A DNA stretch of 64,000 bases from Pseudoalteromonas sp. DL-6 (GTDB taxonomy: Bacteria > Pseudomonadota > Gammaproteobacteria > Enterobacterales > Alteromonadaceae), in contig NZ_CP019770.1 of the NCBI RefSeq assembly GCF_004328665.1, forward strand, positions 992,001-1,056,000, in the 5' to 3' direction. The notes beneath the pieces are model-generated. The model had not been told where the DNA came from. It searched no databases and worked only from the letters and a program-made list of their open reading frames with translations. The translations under genes were made by a program, and so were the position numbers. Shown here one piece after another: positions 36,825 to 47,424 of this stretch. How positions within the stretch are numbered: position 1 is the first letter of the stretch; each line of letters opens with the position of its first letter.

Positions 36825-37358
36825 TTATTGTTGGCATTTGTTGGTAGATTTTATTCTTATTCGACCTGTTTGACTAATAGACAAAGCAAGCCCCTCAAGG
36901 CTTGCTTTATCACTATTTGGGCAATACACGAAAGTGCCGTTCTGAAATCCATTTAACGAGCCATCAGGCCTAAAAGTAATGGCGGTACGAGGATACTCTA
37001 ACGTATCGGCATTATGAGTATACTCAAAAGTACTAATTAACAGTTCATCATCATCAAGTGATGTTGACCTGTCATTATCAATAAAAAGAGACACACCCGT
37101 GTGCCACTCACCCTCTGAACACTGTTTATCTTTTAAAGCGCACAGCGTTACGTAGCTGTCATGTTCTATAGCGTAAAGGCGTGCAAAATTAATATTTCGG
37201 TGTAGTAAAGAGATTTGATTGTCAGCTCGGTTTTTCGCTAAAAAGTCGGCAAAAAACCAGAGTGAAATTTGCGCTACGATCACAAAAACCACAATTGCTA
37301 CCATGAGCTCAATTAGTGTGAAGCCACTATGTGGGTGATAACCTGTATTTAACCTCAT
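36825..37358 (-). CDS. GspH/FimT family pseudopilin (first copy)
   Basis: Pseudopilin of 177 residues. A prepilin leader ending YHPHSG precedes FTLIELMVAIVVFVIVAQISLWF with Glu5. The GspH/FimT pattern continues with NINFARLYAIEHDSYVTLCAL, TAITFRPDGSLNGFQNGTFVYCP and a C-terminal GRIRIKS. It is likely the FimU/FimT partner of the minor pilins but is transcribed toward them. Another pseudopilin gene lies 69 bases upstream in the same direction. Confidence 0.88.
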   Translation of the reverse strand: MRLNTGYHPHSGFTLIELMVAIVVFVIVAQISLWFFADFLAKNRADNQISLLHRNINFARLYAIEHDSYVTLCALKDKQCSEGEWHTGVSLFIDNDRSTSLDDDELLISTFEYTHNADTLEYPRTAITFRPDGSLNGFQNGTFVYCPNSDKASLEGLALSISQTGRIRIKSTNKCQQ

Positions 37359-37427
37359 CCCTGAAGCCTTGATTTATCCGTCCATGATTAAAGTTTAGAC
37401 AATAATTAGCAAATTACAAAATAGCGA

Positions 37428-37970
37428 TTAACAACTGCTTTTGGTGTCGCCAACATAAAAGGCGGTTCCTGATAGTGCTAGCGTTAAAGCCTTATTATTT
37501 TCAGTGCCATTATTAGGGCAAAAAATAAAATTGCCTGGTGTTGTGGTAATACGTCCGCTGGAATTAAATCGTATACTGTTATCTGCAAATGAAATACGAT
37601 CATTGGGACTAATTTCTTCCATTACTCTAATAAGGCTATCTGTTGCCTTATCATATTGACCATCATTATTTGCATCGATGAAGGTGATTACTATTTTATC
37701 AACATCCCATCCATCCGTGCATGTAAGAGTATCGTCATTGTTTTTTACTTTTGTTTTTGAGGCTGCACATACAATGACTATTTCGTCAGTACTGGCTGCT
37801 TGTGAACGTGCATAACTAATATTGCGCTTTAGTTCCAATAAAAAGTTTTCCCCACGGTTTTCTTCCAGCATATCGCCACTGTTCCACAAAGCAATAGTGG
37901 CAATAATGCCAACAATGGCCACGGTGACCATTAATTCTAATAAGGTAAATCCACGGTGTTTAGTTTTCAT
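37428..37970 (-). CDS. GspH/FimT family pseudopilin (second copy)
   Basis: Pseudopilin of 180 residues with leader MKTKHRG, then [21 protein letters not shown] with Glu5. The same GspH/FimT layout as its neighbour is seen: RNISYARSQAASTDEIVIVCAAS, SIRFNSSGRITTTPGNFIFCP, and Cys near the end. The ATG at 37970 is preferred, with TTGAGAT upstream, over one 12 codons earlier. The two copies differ clearly in sequence and are probably an old duplication or two distinct pseudopilins (FimU-like and FimT-like). Confidence 0.88.
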   Translation of the reverse strand: MKTKHRGFTLLELMVTVAIVGIIATIALWNSGDMLEENRGENFLLELKRNISYARSQAASTDEIVIVCAASKTKVKNNDDTLTCTDGWDVDKIVITFIDANNDGQYDKATDSLIRVMEEISPNDRISFADNSIRFNSSGRITTTPGNFIFCPNNGTENNKALTLALSGTAFYVGDTKSSC

Positions 37971-38021
37971 ATGAATCTCAATAATTAGTTGTTTTAAGCT
38001 AAGCATTATTTATGAGGATAA

Positions 38022-38465
<444 letters not shown>

Positions 38466-38481
38466 TCGTAGTCTTGAGTAA

Positions 38482-38519
38482 AAAAAGGCGCTACTTTTAT
38501 TTGAAAGTAGCGCCTTTTT
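38482..38519. terminator. bidirectional terminator between glnB and bamD
   Basis: Arms AAAAAGGCGCTACTTT / AAAGTAGCGCCTTTTT form a 16-bp stem with a six-base loop between convergent genes. Confidence 0.9.
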
Positions 38520-38523
38520 CGTA

Positions 38524-39288
38524 TCATTTATTTCTGCTATTGAATTTACGCGTTTGCGCTGCATTCTCACTTAATTCAGTTAATCCAAGCTTATCGTAGC
38601 TTTTTTCCATCATGGCTAATGCCGCATCCAAGTAGCTACTTTGCGAGTAATGCTCTACCACAAACTTACCGCGATTCGCGGCTGCTAAATAAGCTTCACG
38701 TTCATAATAGTAAGTCGCAACTTTTAGCTCATAACGTGCCATGCGATTTAATAGCCAAACTAAACGACGTTTTGCTTCTGGCGCATAATCACTTTGTGGA
38801 AAACGTTTAACTAAGGTTGATAGGTCGGTATAGGCTACACGGGTACGTTTAGCGTCTCTGTCTGCTCTATCTACACCAAAGTACTCTTGGAAAGCATTTT
38901 TATCCGCTTTAATATTAACCAAGCCACGCATGTAGTACATGTAATCTAAATCTTTGTGATTTGGGTTTAAGCGAATAAAACGGTCAATGGTAGCAAGTGC
39001 CTGCTCTGTATTACCTGATTGGTAATGTGCGTACACTAAATCCATCTGTACTTGCTTTGAAAACGGGCCAAACGGGTAGCGAGAATCAATTGCCGCTAAC
39101 AGTTCAATTGCACGTGCGTATAAACCAGAATCAAGCGTTTGTTTTGCATCTTCGTATAGAGCTTGTGCTGATCTGTTTGGTACTCGTTGAATGTCTTCTT
39201 GGTCAGGCGCAGACGAACAAGCCCCTAAACTAAGCACTGAAACTGAAAAAACAATGGCGAATGCACGTTTCCCTATTTTATTTATCAT
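38524..39288 (-). CDS. bamD: outer membrane assembly lipoprotein BamD
   Basis: Essential lipoprotein of the BAM complex that folds outer membrane beta-barrels. The 254 residues start with a lipoprotein signal ending LSLGAC (Cys24), followed by tetratricopeptide repeats (ALYEDAKQTLDSGLYARAIELL, then YPFGPFSKQVQMDLVYAHYQ). The conserved RFIRLNPNHKDLDYMYYMRGL block is present. Divergent from rluD, the common arrangement in gammaproteobacteria. Confidence 0.97.
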   Translation of the reverse strand: MINKIGKRAFAIVFSVSVLSLGACSSAPDQEDIQRVPNRSAQALYEDAKQTLDSGLYARAIELLAAIDSRYPFGPFSKQVQMDLVYAHYQSGNTEQALATIDRFIRLNPNHKDLDYMYYMRGLVNIKADKNAFQEYFGVDRADRDAKRTRVAYTDLSTLVKRFPQSDYAPEAKRRLVWLLNRMARYELKVATYYYEREAYLAAANRGKFVVEHYSQSSYLDAALAMMEKSYDKLGLTELSENAAQTRKFNSRNK

Positions 39289-39429
39289 TTTATTTGTTAC
39301 CTTCGATGTCTTCGGCTAGGCCAAGTGGGTAAAACCGAGTAAACTATGCGTATTATGTTATGCTTTTATTAAAAGCGATTCTAACCCAGTCAAGCAAAGC
39401 TTGCACTGGTAAATTGGGTAAAGTTACTA

Positions 39430-40407
39430 ATGTCAGAGCAAATATCTCTCCAAGCCGAGGTCCCAACAGACTTAGGTGGTAAACGTCTAGACCAAGTATT
39501 AGCACAATTGTTCCCTGATTATTCACGATCACGGATAAAAACGTGGATTTTAGATGATAAAATCACCGTTGACGGCGAAATTTTCAACACCCCGCGTGAA
39601 AAATTACTCGGTGGTGAAGTTGTAGCTGTTGAAACAACAATAGAAGCACCTCGTGAATACGAAGCACAAGATATCAAATTAAACATCGTTTATGAAGACG
39701 ATGATATTTTAGTGATCAATAAACCAATGGGATTAGTAGTTCATCCTGGTGCAGGTAACCCTGACGGTACTGTGTTAAATGCATTACTTCATCACTTCCC
39801 AGAAATTATTAACGTACCACGAGCGGGTATAGTGCATCGTCTTGATAAAGACACAACCGGCTTAATGGTTGTAGCTAAAACCATTCAAGCTCAAACTCAT
39901 TTGGTTAAAGCCTTACAAAAGCGCGAAAATTTCACACGTGAATATGAAGCGTTATGTAATGGTACTATGACTGCCGGTGGTATGGTTGAAAAAGCGATTG
40001 GCCGTCATCCAACTCAGCGTACGCACATGGCTGTTCATGAAATGGGTAAACCTGCGATTACGCATTACCGTGTAGCAGAAAAGTTCCGTGCTCATACTCG
40101 TTTGCGTTTACGCCTTGAAACCGGACGTACGCACCAAATTCGCGTGCATATGGCGTACTTAAATCATCCCTTAATTGGCGATCAATCTTATGGCGGCCGT
40201 CCTCGTCCACCAAAAGGGGCAACGCCTGAGCTGTTTGAGTTACTGCGTAGCTTTAAGCGTCAAGCGCTGCATGCCGTTAAATTAAGCATTGCTCATCCAA
40301 TTACCGGTGAAATGATGACCTGGCAAGCACCTATCCCTGATGATATGGTTCAGATGACTCAAGCATTGCGCGAAGATACAAAAGCAAATCCAGACATAGC
40401 TAGTTAA
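39430..40407 (+). CDS. rluD: 23S rRNA pseudouridine synthase RluD
   Basis: Makes pseudouridines in helix 69 of 23S rRNA. The 325 residues have an N-terminal S4 RNA-binding domain (about 15-75, LGGKRLDQVLAQLFPDYSRSRI) and the RluA-type catalytic domain with the active Asp in HRLDKDTTGLMVVAKT. GRTHQIRVHMAYLNHPLIGD is the C-terminal signature. pgeF follows two bases later, so they are cotranscribed. Confidence 0.97.
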   Translation: MSEQISLQAEVPTDLGGKRLDQVLAQLFPDYSRSRIKTWILDDKITVDGEIFNTPREKLLGGEVVAVETTIEAPREYEAQDIKLNIVYEDDDILVINKPMGLVVHPGAGNPDGTVLNALLHHFPEIINVPRAGIVHRLDKDTTGLMVVAKTIQAQTHLVKALQKRENFTREYEALCNGTMTAGGMVEKAIGRHPTQRTHMAVHEMGKPAITHYRVAEKFRAHTRLRLRLETGRTHQIRVHMAYLNHPLIGDQSYGGRPRPPKGATPELFELLRSFKRQALHAVKLSIAHPITGEMMTWQAPIPDDMVQMTQALREDTKANPDIAS

Positions 40408-40409
40408 TT

Positions 40410-41141
40410 ATGTCTGGCTTATCAGCTACATGGCAATCTATTCAGGGTGTAGGCACATTGAGTACTACACGAGATGGAGGCGTATCAAAGCCACCATTTG
40501 ATAGCTTGAATTTAGGATTGCATGTAGGTGATAACCGCCAAGATGTATTAACCAATCGAGCGCATGTAAATACCCACTTACCTAACCCGGCTGTTTGGTT
40601 AAATCAGGTTCATAGCGCCGACGTAATTAGAGTGGATGAAGGGTTTGACGCTAAACAAACTCTGACGGGGGATGCGCTTTATACGCAGTTAAGCAATCAA
40701 CCTTTAGCTATAATGACCGCTGACTGTTTACCTATTTTACTTACCTCAAGCGATGGCCAAGAAGTGGCTGCCATTCACGCCGGTTGGCGAGGGTTAGCGC
40801 AAGGAATCATTAGTAATACAGTTAGCTATTTTAAACATGCACCAACGAACTTACATGCTTGGTTAGGTCCTGCAATAGGGGCTAATCGATTTGAAGTCGG
40901 CCAAGAGGTTGTTGCAATATTTACAGCCAATAATCCTGCTTTGCACGACGCGTTTAAACCTCAAAATAACGATAAATATTTAGCTGATATTTATCATATA
41001 GCGCGTATTTTGCTAAACCAACGGGGTGTTGTGAATATTAGTGGTGGTGAATACTGTACTTTTTCTCAAGATAATCAGTTTTTTTCTTATCGACGAGATG
41101 GCCAAACCGGTCGTATGGTAAGTTTGATCTGGCGCAAGTAA
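40410..41141 (+). CDS. pgeF: PgeF/YfiH family purine nucleoside phosphorylase / peptidoglycan editing factor
   Basis: Protein of the former laccase-domain DUF152 family, 243 residues. Members act on adenosine/inosine, and the E. coli form corrects wrongly loaded peptidoglycan precursors. Metal/active-site residues visible: His in WLNQVHSADV, Cys in MTADCLPIL and His in AAIHAGWRGL. It directly follows rluD, the typical context, and is followed by the heat-shock promoter of clpB. Confidence 0.93.
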   Translation: MSGLSATWQSIQGVGTLSTTRDGGVSKPPFDSLNLGLHVGDNRQDVLTNRAHVNTHLPNPAVWLNQVHSADVIRVDEGFDAKQTLTGDALYTQLSNQPLAIMTADCLPILLTSSDGQEVAAIHAGWRGLAQGIISNTVSYFKHAPTNLHAWLGPAIGANRFEVGQEVVAIFTANNPALHDAFKPQNNDKYLADIYHIARILLNQRGVVNISGGEYCTFSQDNQFFSYRRDGQTGRMVSLIWRK

Positions 41142-41174
41142 ATAACCATTAAGTGATTATTTTTCCCTCAATAC

Positions 41175-41203
41175 CTTGAACAAACCCGCTAACATACCCA
41201 TTT
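41175..41203 (+). promoter_or_regulatory. sigma-32 (heat-shock) promoter of clpB
   Basis: CTTGAAC (41175-41181) and ACCCATTT (41196-41203) are separated by 14 bases, close to the sigma-32 consensus CTTGAAA-N13/15-CCCCATNT. It lies about 35 bases before the clpB start, and clpB is a classical member of the heat-shock regulon. Confidence 0.7.
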
Positions 41204-41237
41204 ATTAAGTAATTCGTTTTTTTATAGGTAAACCCTC

Positions 41238-43814
41238 ATGCGTTTAGATAGATTTACAAGTAAATTTCAGTCTGCGCTTTCAGATGCGCAATCATTAGCG
41301 CTAGGTCGCGATCATCAATTTATTGAACCCGTTCACCTTATGTATGCTTTATTAAAGCAAAGCGGCTCAAGTGTGCGTGCTTTGTTTGCACAAATGGGCA
41401 TTAGCGTTGACGAGCTCAATACCAAACTCTCTCAAGAGATAGAAAAATTATTTAAAGTGGAGGGTGTTGGTGGCGATGTACAATTGTCAAACAACATGGT
41501 TTCACTTATTAATTTATGTGATAAGTACGCCCAAAAACGCAAAGATAAATATATCTCAAGCGAACTGTTTGTATTAGTTGCATGCGAGGATAAAGGACCG
41601 CTTGGCAGTGTATTTAAAGCACTTAATATCACCGCTAACAAAGTTGAAACTGCTATAGAGGCAATTCGCGGTGGTCAAAAAGTTGATGACCCTAATGCTG
41701 AAGAAACTCGTCAAGCACTTGAAAAGTATACTATTGATCTAACTGAGCGGGCAGAGCAAGGTAAGCTTGACCCTGTAATTGGCCGTGATGATGAAATTCG
41801 TCGCACCATCCAAGTATTACAACGTCGCACCAAAAATAACCCTGTGTTAATTGGTGAGCCTGGGGTGGGTAAAACCGCAATTGCCGAAGGGCTTGCACAA
41901 CGTATTATTAATGGTGAAGTTCCAGAGGGCTTAAAAAATAAACGCGTACTCTCACTTGATTTGGGTGCATTAGTTGCGGGCGCCAAATACCGCGGTGAGT
42001 TTGAAGAGCGTTTAAAATCAGTACTCAATGAGTTGGCCAAAGAAGAAGGCCAAGTAATTTTGTTTATTGATGAAATTCATACCATTGTTGGTGCTGGCAA
42101 AAGTGATGGCGCCATGGATGCGGGTAATATGTTAAAGCCTGCACTAGCACGCGGTGAACTCCATTGTGTAGGGGCTACAACGCTGGATGAATACCGTAAA
42201 TACATTGAAAAAGATGCTGCGCTTGAGCGTCGTTTTCAAAAAGTATTAATTGAAGAGCCATCGGTTGAAGACACTATTGCTATATTACGTGGCCTAAAAG
42301 AGCGCTACGAATTGCACCATTCAGTGGAGATCACCGATCCGGCAATTGTTGCTGCAGCACAGTTATCACATCGCTATATTAGTGATCGCCAATTGCCTGA
42401 TAAAGCAATTGATTTAATTGATGAAGCGGGCTCATCTATTCGGCTGCAAATTGATTCAAAACCTGAAGCCTTAGATAAGCTAGAGCGTCGTATCATTCAG
42501 TTAAAAATTGAAGATAACGCCTTGGCTAAAGAAAAAGACGAGGCCAGTCAAAAGCGCCGTGCTGAAATGGTTGAGCTGATCACTGAGCTTGAAGTGCAAT
42601 ACCGTGAGCTTGATGAAGTATGGAATGCTGAAAAAGCCTCTTTGCAAGGTACGCAAGTCATTAAAGCAGAGCTTGAACAGGCACGACTTGATTTAGAAGT
42701 GGCACGCAGAGCAAGCGATTTACAGCGTATGTCAGAGCTGCAATATGGCCGTATTCCCGAGCTTGAGCGTAAGCTTGATTTAGCATCGCAAGCCGAAATG
42801 CAAGAAATGAGCTTACTTAAAAACCAAGTGGGCGAAGACGAAATTGCCGAAATTCTATCACGTTGGACCGGCATTCCGGTGGCACGCATGCTTCAAGGTG
42901 AACGTGAAAAACTATTGCAAATGGAAGAGCAATTGCACAATAAAGTGATAGGGCAAGATGAAGCGGTGGTTGCTGTGGCCAATGCCATCCGTCGTTCGCG
43001 TGCAGGACTTGCTGATCCGAATCGTCCTATTGGCTCATTTTTATTCTTAGGGCCAACAGGGGTGGGTAAAACAGAGTTAACAAAAGCGTTGGCTGGCTAT
43101 ATGTTTGACACCGAAAGTGCCATGGTACGCATTGATATGTCTGAGTTTATGGAAAAACACTCAGTTGCGCGTTTAGTCGGTGCGCCTCCCGGTTATGTAG
43201 GTTACGAAGAAGGTGGCTACTTAACGGAAGCTGTTCGTCGGAAGCCGTACTCGGTTATTTTGTTGGATGAAATAGAAAAGGCGCACCCAGATGTGTTTAA
43301 TATTTTATTACAAGTTCTTGATGATGGACGCTTAACAGATGGACAAGGCCGTACTGTCGACTTTAAAAACAGCGTAATTATTATGACCTCAAACCTTGGC
43401 TCAGATATTATCCAAGAGCAAGCGGGCAATAATGACTACGATGAGCTGAAAAATAAAGTGATGGGTGTGCTGCATAACGAGTTTAGGCCTGAATTTATTA
43501 ACCGTATTGATGAAACAGTAGTGTTCCATCCGTTGGCACATAGTCATATTAAAGAAATTGCTGATATTCAGTTAAGTAAGCTGCGTGAACGATTAACAGA
43601 GATGGGTTATTTACTGGAATTGACTGATGCTGCGCTTGAGCGAATTGCAGCCAGTGGCTTTGATCCTGTTTATGGCGCTCGCCCACTTAAGCGTGCTATA
43701 CAACAGACCATTGAAAACCCATTAGCACAGAAGCTGCTTAATAATGATTTTCAACCCGGTTCTATCATTGTTATTGATGCGAATGCAGAAGGCTTAGTAT
43801 TTACTAGTCGTTAA
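41238..43814 (+). CDS. clpB: ClpB protein disaggregase
   Basis: Hexameric AAA+ chaperone that pulls proteins out of aggregates together with DnaK. The 858 residues show, in order, the N domain (1-145), the first ATPase domain with Walker [10 protein letters not shown] and Walker [10 protein letters not shown], the coiled-coil middle domain (about 405-530), and the second ATPase domain with Walker [10 protein letters not shown] and Walker [12 protein letters not shown]. The pore tyrosine motifs ([12 protein letters not shown] and [13 protein letters not shown]) are intact. Likely heat induced from the sigma-32 promoter upstream. Confidence 0.98.
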   Translation: MRLDRFTSKFQSALSDAQSLALGRDHQFIEPVHLMYALLKQSGSSVRALFAQMGISVDELNTKLSQEIEKLFKVEGVGGDVQLSNNMVSLINLCDKYAQKRKDKYISSELFVLVACEDKGPLGSVFKALNITANKVETAIEAIRGGQKVDDPNAEETRQALEKYTIDLTERAEQGKLDPVIGRDDEIRRTIQVLQRRTKNNPVLIGEPGVGKTAIAEGLAQRIINGEVPEGLKNKRVLSLDLGALVAGAKYRGEFEERLKSVLNELAKEEGQVILFIDEIHTIVGAGKSDGAMDAGNMLKPALARGELHCVGATTLDEYRKYIEKDAALERRFQKVLIEEPSVEDTIAILRGLKERYELHHSVEITDPAIVAAAQLSHRYISDRQLPDKAIDLIDEAGSSIRLQIDSKPEALDKLERRIIQLKIEDNALAKEKDEASQKRRAEMVELITELEVQYRELDEVWNAEKASLQGTQVIKAELEQARLDLEVARRASDLQRMSELQYGRIPELERKLDLASQAEMQEMSLLKNQVGEDEIAEILSRWTGIPVARMLQGEREKLLQMEEQLHNKVIGQDEAVVAVANAIRRSRAGLADPNRPIGSFLFLGPTGVGKTELTKALAGYMFDTESAMVRIDMSEFMEKHSVARLVGAPPGYVGYEEGGYLTEAVRRKPYSVILLDEIEKAHPDVFNILLQVLDDGRLTDGQGRTVDFKNSVIIMTSNLGSDIIQEQAGNNDYDELKNKVMGVLHNEFRPEFINRIDETVVFHPLAHSHIKEIADIQLSKLRERLTEMGYLLELTDAALERIAASGFDPVYGARPLKRAIQQTIENPLAQKLLNNDFQPGSIIVIDANAEGLVFTSR

Positions 43815-43825
43815 TTACACAAATA

Positions 43826-43855
43826 AACAAGCCGCTGTTAACAGCGGCTTGTTTG
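43826..43855. terminator. bidirectional terminator between clpB and the chemoreceptor gene
   Basis: Perfect 15-bp inverted repeat AAACAAGCCGCTGTT / AACAGCGGCTTGTTT, whose centre GTTAAC would form the loop, lying between convergent genes. Confidence 0.8.
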
Positions 43856-43871
43856 ATTTTAAATCTTATTG

Positions 43872-45419
43872 TTAAACTTTAAAGGTAAGCAGTAAATCAT
43901 TTACTTTTCGTGAGCCTTCCACCAATTCAGCAGCACCATGCGCTACGCTATAACTGAGTTGTAAATTGTCATCCCCCAAACCTTTAATTTTTTCAACATT
44001 GCTGCCAATATCTCTACTTACCACCTGTTGTTGCTCTGCGGCGGCTGAAATATCGGTAGCAAGTTGTGAAATTTCACTAATTTGAGTAAAGATACTATCC
44101 AGCTCTTGTTGTGTTTGCCCTGTGGTGTTAACACAGTCATCGGCTTGTTGTTTTGTGCTCTGCATGATTTTAGACCAGCTAAACAAAGTATCTTGAATCT
44201 CTTTAATTGAGCTGTGAATTTGAGCTGTGGCGTTTTGAGTACGTGAAGACAGTGCGCGTACTTCATCAGCGACCACCGCAAAACCTCGACCATGCTCACC
44301 AGCTCGGGCAGCTTCAATTGCTGCGTTAAGTGCTAACAAATTGGTTTGTTCTGCAATGCCTTCTATTTCACTCATTACCTGACCAATTTTATCGGCCTCA
44401 GAGGCAAGTCCTGTGGCTGTGGTTGCCGCTTGCTCAACTTGTACTGCTAAATCAGATACCATCTTGCTGTTATCGGCAATATGATTTTTTATATCAGAGC
44501 AGCTTTGATAGGTGATCCCTACTTTATCTGCGGTATTATTGGTATTATTAGAAATTTCACCAATCGTGGTGCTCATTTGCGACATCGCAGTGGCTATTTG
44601 CTCAAGCTGAGTTCCCTGAGAAGAAATTCCTTGCTCGGTTAGCGTCGATTGCTGATCTAAGCCTTGGGCAATAGTATTAAAACTCAAGGTTGAGTCTTTA
44701 ACACGCCCTAGTACCGTTTTTAACTTGGCGCAAAGCATTTGCTCTCGGTAATCACTAATACTGTGAGGCTGTGAGCCACTAAATACATAACGAGATACTG
44801 AATCCGCCTCGATTTTTTGCTGTTTTAGGGTACCAGGTGTCGCTATTAGCTCATCATAATTTAATGCTAAAATGATTATACACACTATCAGGTTAACTGC
44901 TGCAATCGCCATAGAACCCCAAATAGCGACACTGGCTAACCAGACTAAAACACCGGCTACGCTCAAGCCCTGTCTGAGTGAGGTGCGCTCACGCCAGCTA
45001 AATAGTGACTTATTAGCGTTAATTTTGGCATACAGTTTCTGCGCTCTACGTTTTGCGCGTTGCGAGAGTTTTACACGCACAGACTGATAACCAATCAATT
45101 GGCCATGTTCGAAAATAGGTGTTACAAATGCATCGACCCAATAGTAACGGCCGTCTTTACATAAATTCTTTACAGCACCTCGCCACGAATGGCCTTGCTT
45201 TAAGGTGTCCCACATTTCTTTAAATGCCGCTTTAGGCATATCAGGGTGGCGAACTATATTGTGGTTTTTATTGATGAGTTCATCCATTTCATAGCCAGCA
45301 ATACTGCAAAATTCATGATTGGCATAGGTAATAACCCCCCGAAGATCGGTCGTTGAAACCAACTCTTGGTGATCTTCAAAGGTGACCTCTTCATCTATTA
45401 AGCTTTGATTACGACGCAT
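43872..45419 (-). CDS. Aer-like PAS-domain methyl-accepting chemotaxis protein
   Basis: Energy-taxis type chemoreceptor of 515 residues. The N-terminal cytoplasmic PAS domain (about 15-125, [20 protein letters not shown], then [16 protein letters not shown]) is typical of Aer, which binds FAD. Two close membrane segments follow (about 150-185), then the MCP signalling domain with hairpin tip [21 protein letters not shown] and [11 protein letters not shown]. There is no large periplasmic domain, so it senses from inside, probably redox or oxygen state. It is a single-gene unit with a perfect palindrome in its promoter region. Confidence 0.93.
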   Translation of the reverse strand: MRRNQSLIDEEVTFEDHQELVSTTDLRGVITYANHEFCSIAGYEMDELINKNHNIVRHPDMPKAAFKEMWDTLKQGHSWRGAVKNLCKDGRYYWVDAFVTPIFEHGQLIGYQSVRVKLSQRAKRRAQKLYAKINANKSLFSWRERTSLRQGLSVAGVLVWLASVAIWGSMAIAAVNLIVCIIILALNYDELIATPGTLKQQKIEADSVSRYVFSGSQPHSISDYREQMLCAKLKTVLGRVKDSTLSFNTIAQGLDQQSTLTEQGISSQGTQLEQIATAMSQMSTTIGEISNNTNNTADKVGITYQSCSDIKNHIADNSKMVSDLAVQVEQAATTATGLASEADKIGQVMSEIEGIAEQTNLLALNAAIEAARAGEHGRGFAVVADEVRALSSRTQNATAQIHSSIKEIQDTLFSWSKIMQSTKQQADDCVNTTGQTQQELDSIFTQISEISQLATDISAAAEQQQVVSRDIGSNVEKIKGLGDDNLQLSYSVAHGAAELVEGSRKVNDLLLTFKV

Positions 45420-45846
45420 AGTAACTCTTTATCATTCTTTATTAGGATGGCTATTGTAATTACTAAAACTAACGTACGTTAGTGATAAGTTTTAAATAGC
45501 AGTAGTAAGGCATTTTTTTTGATATTTTTATGATCTTTATCAATTTTAAGGGTAATTGAATTTTTTAATTATGACAAACTTTTAGCAAGGGATTCACTCT
45601 TTCGTATTGGGGAAATCATGCGTTGGGGGCAGTAGAGGATTGTGGCAAATAATATGTAAAAGAAATTGTATATTGCTGGTGGCAATGGCAAGATTATCTT
45701 TTATAGCGTGAAACAAAGCGTGTTTAAAATTCATAAAAAACTATATCTAATAAATTCATGTAGTTTTTTCTTCATTTAATCTTGAGTAAAGGTAATTAGA
45801 CCCCATAACCTTATGATTAAGCCACTTGGCTCGAGGAAACTTTTTT
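45420..45846. other. divergent non-coding region between chemoreceptor gene and gshA
   Basis: About 430 AT-rich bases containing the promoters of two divergent genes. Apart from one 16-bp palindrome (listed separately) I see no repeat, RNA gene or convincing open frame. Confidence 0.4.
45468..45483. promoter_or_regulatory. perfect 16-bp palindrome, possible operator
   Basis: ACTAACGTACGTTAGT is a perfect palindrome 49 bases upstream of the chemoreceptor start. Its length and symmetry fit a dimeric repressor such as a TetR-family protein, but no such regulator is nearby. Confidence 0.4.
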
Positions 45847-47424
45847 TTGGCAACTTATAATTTAAAGAACACGCTCAACGCGTTATCTAATGCAGATAAT
45901 CAGCATGCTATTAAAGGTATTATGCGCGGTATTGAGAGAGAATCACTAAGAATTAAACCCGATGGTTCTATTTCTAAGCAAGCTCACCCCGAAGGCGTAG
46001 GCTGTGCGCTTACCAACGGACATATCACGACTGACTTTTCTGAGTCCTTACTTGAGTTTATTACACCTGTTAGCGAGTCATCAACGCAAACGTTACAACA
46101 ACTGAAAGATCTACAAAAGTTCACCCTAGAACATATGGACGATGAACTGCTGTGGCCAATTAGTATGCCGTGTTTTATAAATCATCAAGACGATATTGTC
46201 TTAGCTCAATTTGGCGATTCTAACGTTGGTAAAATGAAAACCTTATACCGCGAAGGTTTAAAGAACCGTTACGGCAGTATGATGCAAGCGATTGCCGGCG
46301 TGCACTTTAATATTTCTTTTCCTGAAACGTTATGGCAGTCACTACACTCATTAAAGCAAAGCAACGCAAAACTTGAAGATTTTATATCTGATGGGTACTT
46401 AGCATTAATTCGCAATTTTAAACGCGAGTTGTGGTTAATTAGCTATATGTTTGGCGCGTCACCTGCATTGTGTAGCTCATTCTTGCAAGGGCGTAAAAGC
46501 GACTTACCGTTTAAAAAGCTAGGCAAAGGTACTTTATACTTAGAAGTGGGCACTGCGCTACGATTAGGTAATCTAGGCTATACCAACAGTGCTCAGTCAT
46601 CACTACGTGTAATGTATAACTCATTAGATGAGTATGTTGCAGGGTTGAAAAAGGCCATAAATACGCCTTCAGATATTTATGGCAGTATTGACGACTATAC
46701 GAGTGCCGAGCCGAAGCAACTAAATAAAAATATTCTACAAATAGAGAACGAGTTTTATTCGCCAATCCGCCCTAAGCGTAATGCTAAAAATGGTGAAACA
46801 CCCACCGATGCATTACTAAGAGCGGGTATAGAATATATTGAAATTCGTGCATTGGATGTTAACCCATTTAGTGAGGTTGGCATTGATTTAGAGCAAATAC
46901 ACTTTTTAGATGTATTTTTAACCTATTGCTTATTAAAAGACTCAGCGCCTATGAATTGGCAAGAGCAAGCACGTAGCACTGAAAACCTTGATACAGTGGT
47001 GAACCAAGGCCGAGAAAAAGGCCTGATGCTTAATTTTAATAATGAGCCGCGCAGTCTTGAGTCATGGGGCGATGAAATATTTAACCAGCTCGTTGACGTT
47101 GCGAAGTGGATGGATAAAGCATACGGTGTTGACTATTACTCAAACACTATTAAGCGCATGGCAACATGGGTGCATAATCCGTCATTAACTTATTCAGGGC
47201 GTTATGTTGAGCAGTTAAAAGCATCAGGGCTAGATAATGGGCACTACGCACTTTCACTTGCTCAAAAGTACAAACAAAGCCATGAGACAGCCAGTTATAC
47301 TGAATTCTCAAAGTCGTGGTTAGCGCAACAAGCGGCAGAGTCTTACCAGGCTCAAAAAGCAATTGAGCAAGCCGATAATCAATCATTTACTGCGTTTTTA
47401 GATACGTATTTCAGGGTCTGTTGA
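45847..47424 (+). CDS. gshA: glutamate-cysteine ligase
   Basis: First enzyme of glutathione synthesis: joins glutamate and cysteine using ATP. About 525 residues of the proteobacterial GshA type, with GIERESLRI, TDFSESLLEFITP, the substrate block YGSMMQAIAGVHFNISFP, and YIEIRALDVNPFSEVGID. The likely start is a TTG at 45847, eight bases after GAGGAA; an in-frame TTG at 45826 lies before that site. The last three codons and the stop (R-V-C-stop) lie at and inside the terminal inverted repeat of the inserted element that follows, so the native C terminus has been replaced. Confidence 0.95.
   Translation: MATYNLKNTLNALSNADNQHAIKGIMRGIERESLRIKPDGSISKQAHPEGVGCALTNGHITTDFSESLLEFITPVSESSTQTLQQLKDLQKFTLEHMDDELLWPISMPCFINHQDDIVLAQFGDSNVGKMKTLYREGLKNRYGSMMQAIAGVHFNISFPETLWQSLHSLKQSNAKLEDFISDGYLALIRNFKRELWLISYMFGASPALCSSFLQGRKSDLPFKKLGKGTLYLEVGTALRLGNLGYTNSAQSSLRVMYNSLDEYVAGLKKAINTPSDIYGSIDDYTSAEPKQLNKNILQIENEFYSPIRPKRNAKNGETPTDALLRAGIEYIEIRALDVNPFSEVGIDLEQIHFLDVFLTYCLLKDSAPMNWQEQARSTENLDTVVNQGREKGLMLNFNNEPRSLESWGDEIFNQLVDVAKWMDKAYGVDYYSNTIKRMATWVHNPSLTYSGRYVEQLKASGLDNGHYALSLAQKYKQSHETASYTEFSKSWLAQQAAESYQAQKAIEQADNQSFTAFLDTYFRVC

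Noticed and set aside
42548..42889. 113-codon Ser-rich frame on the minus strand
   Set aside because: Shadow of the coiled-coil region of clpB.
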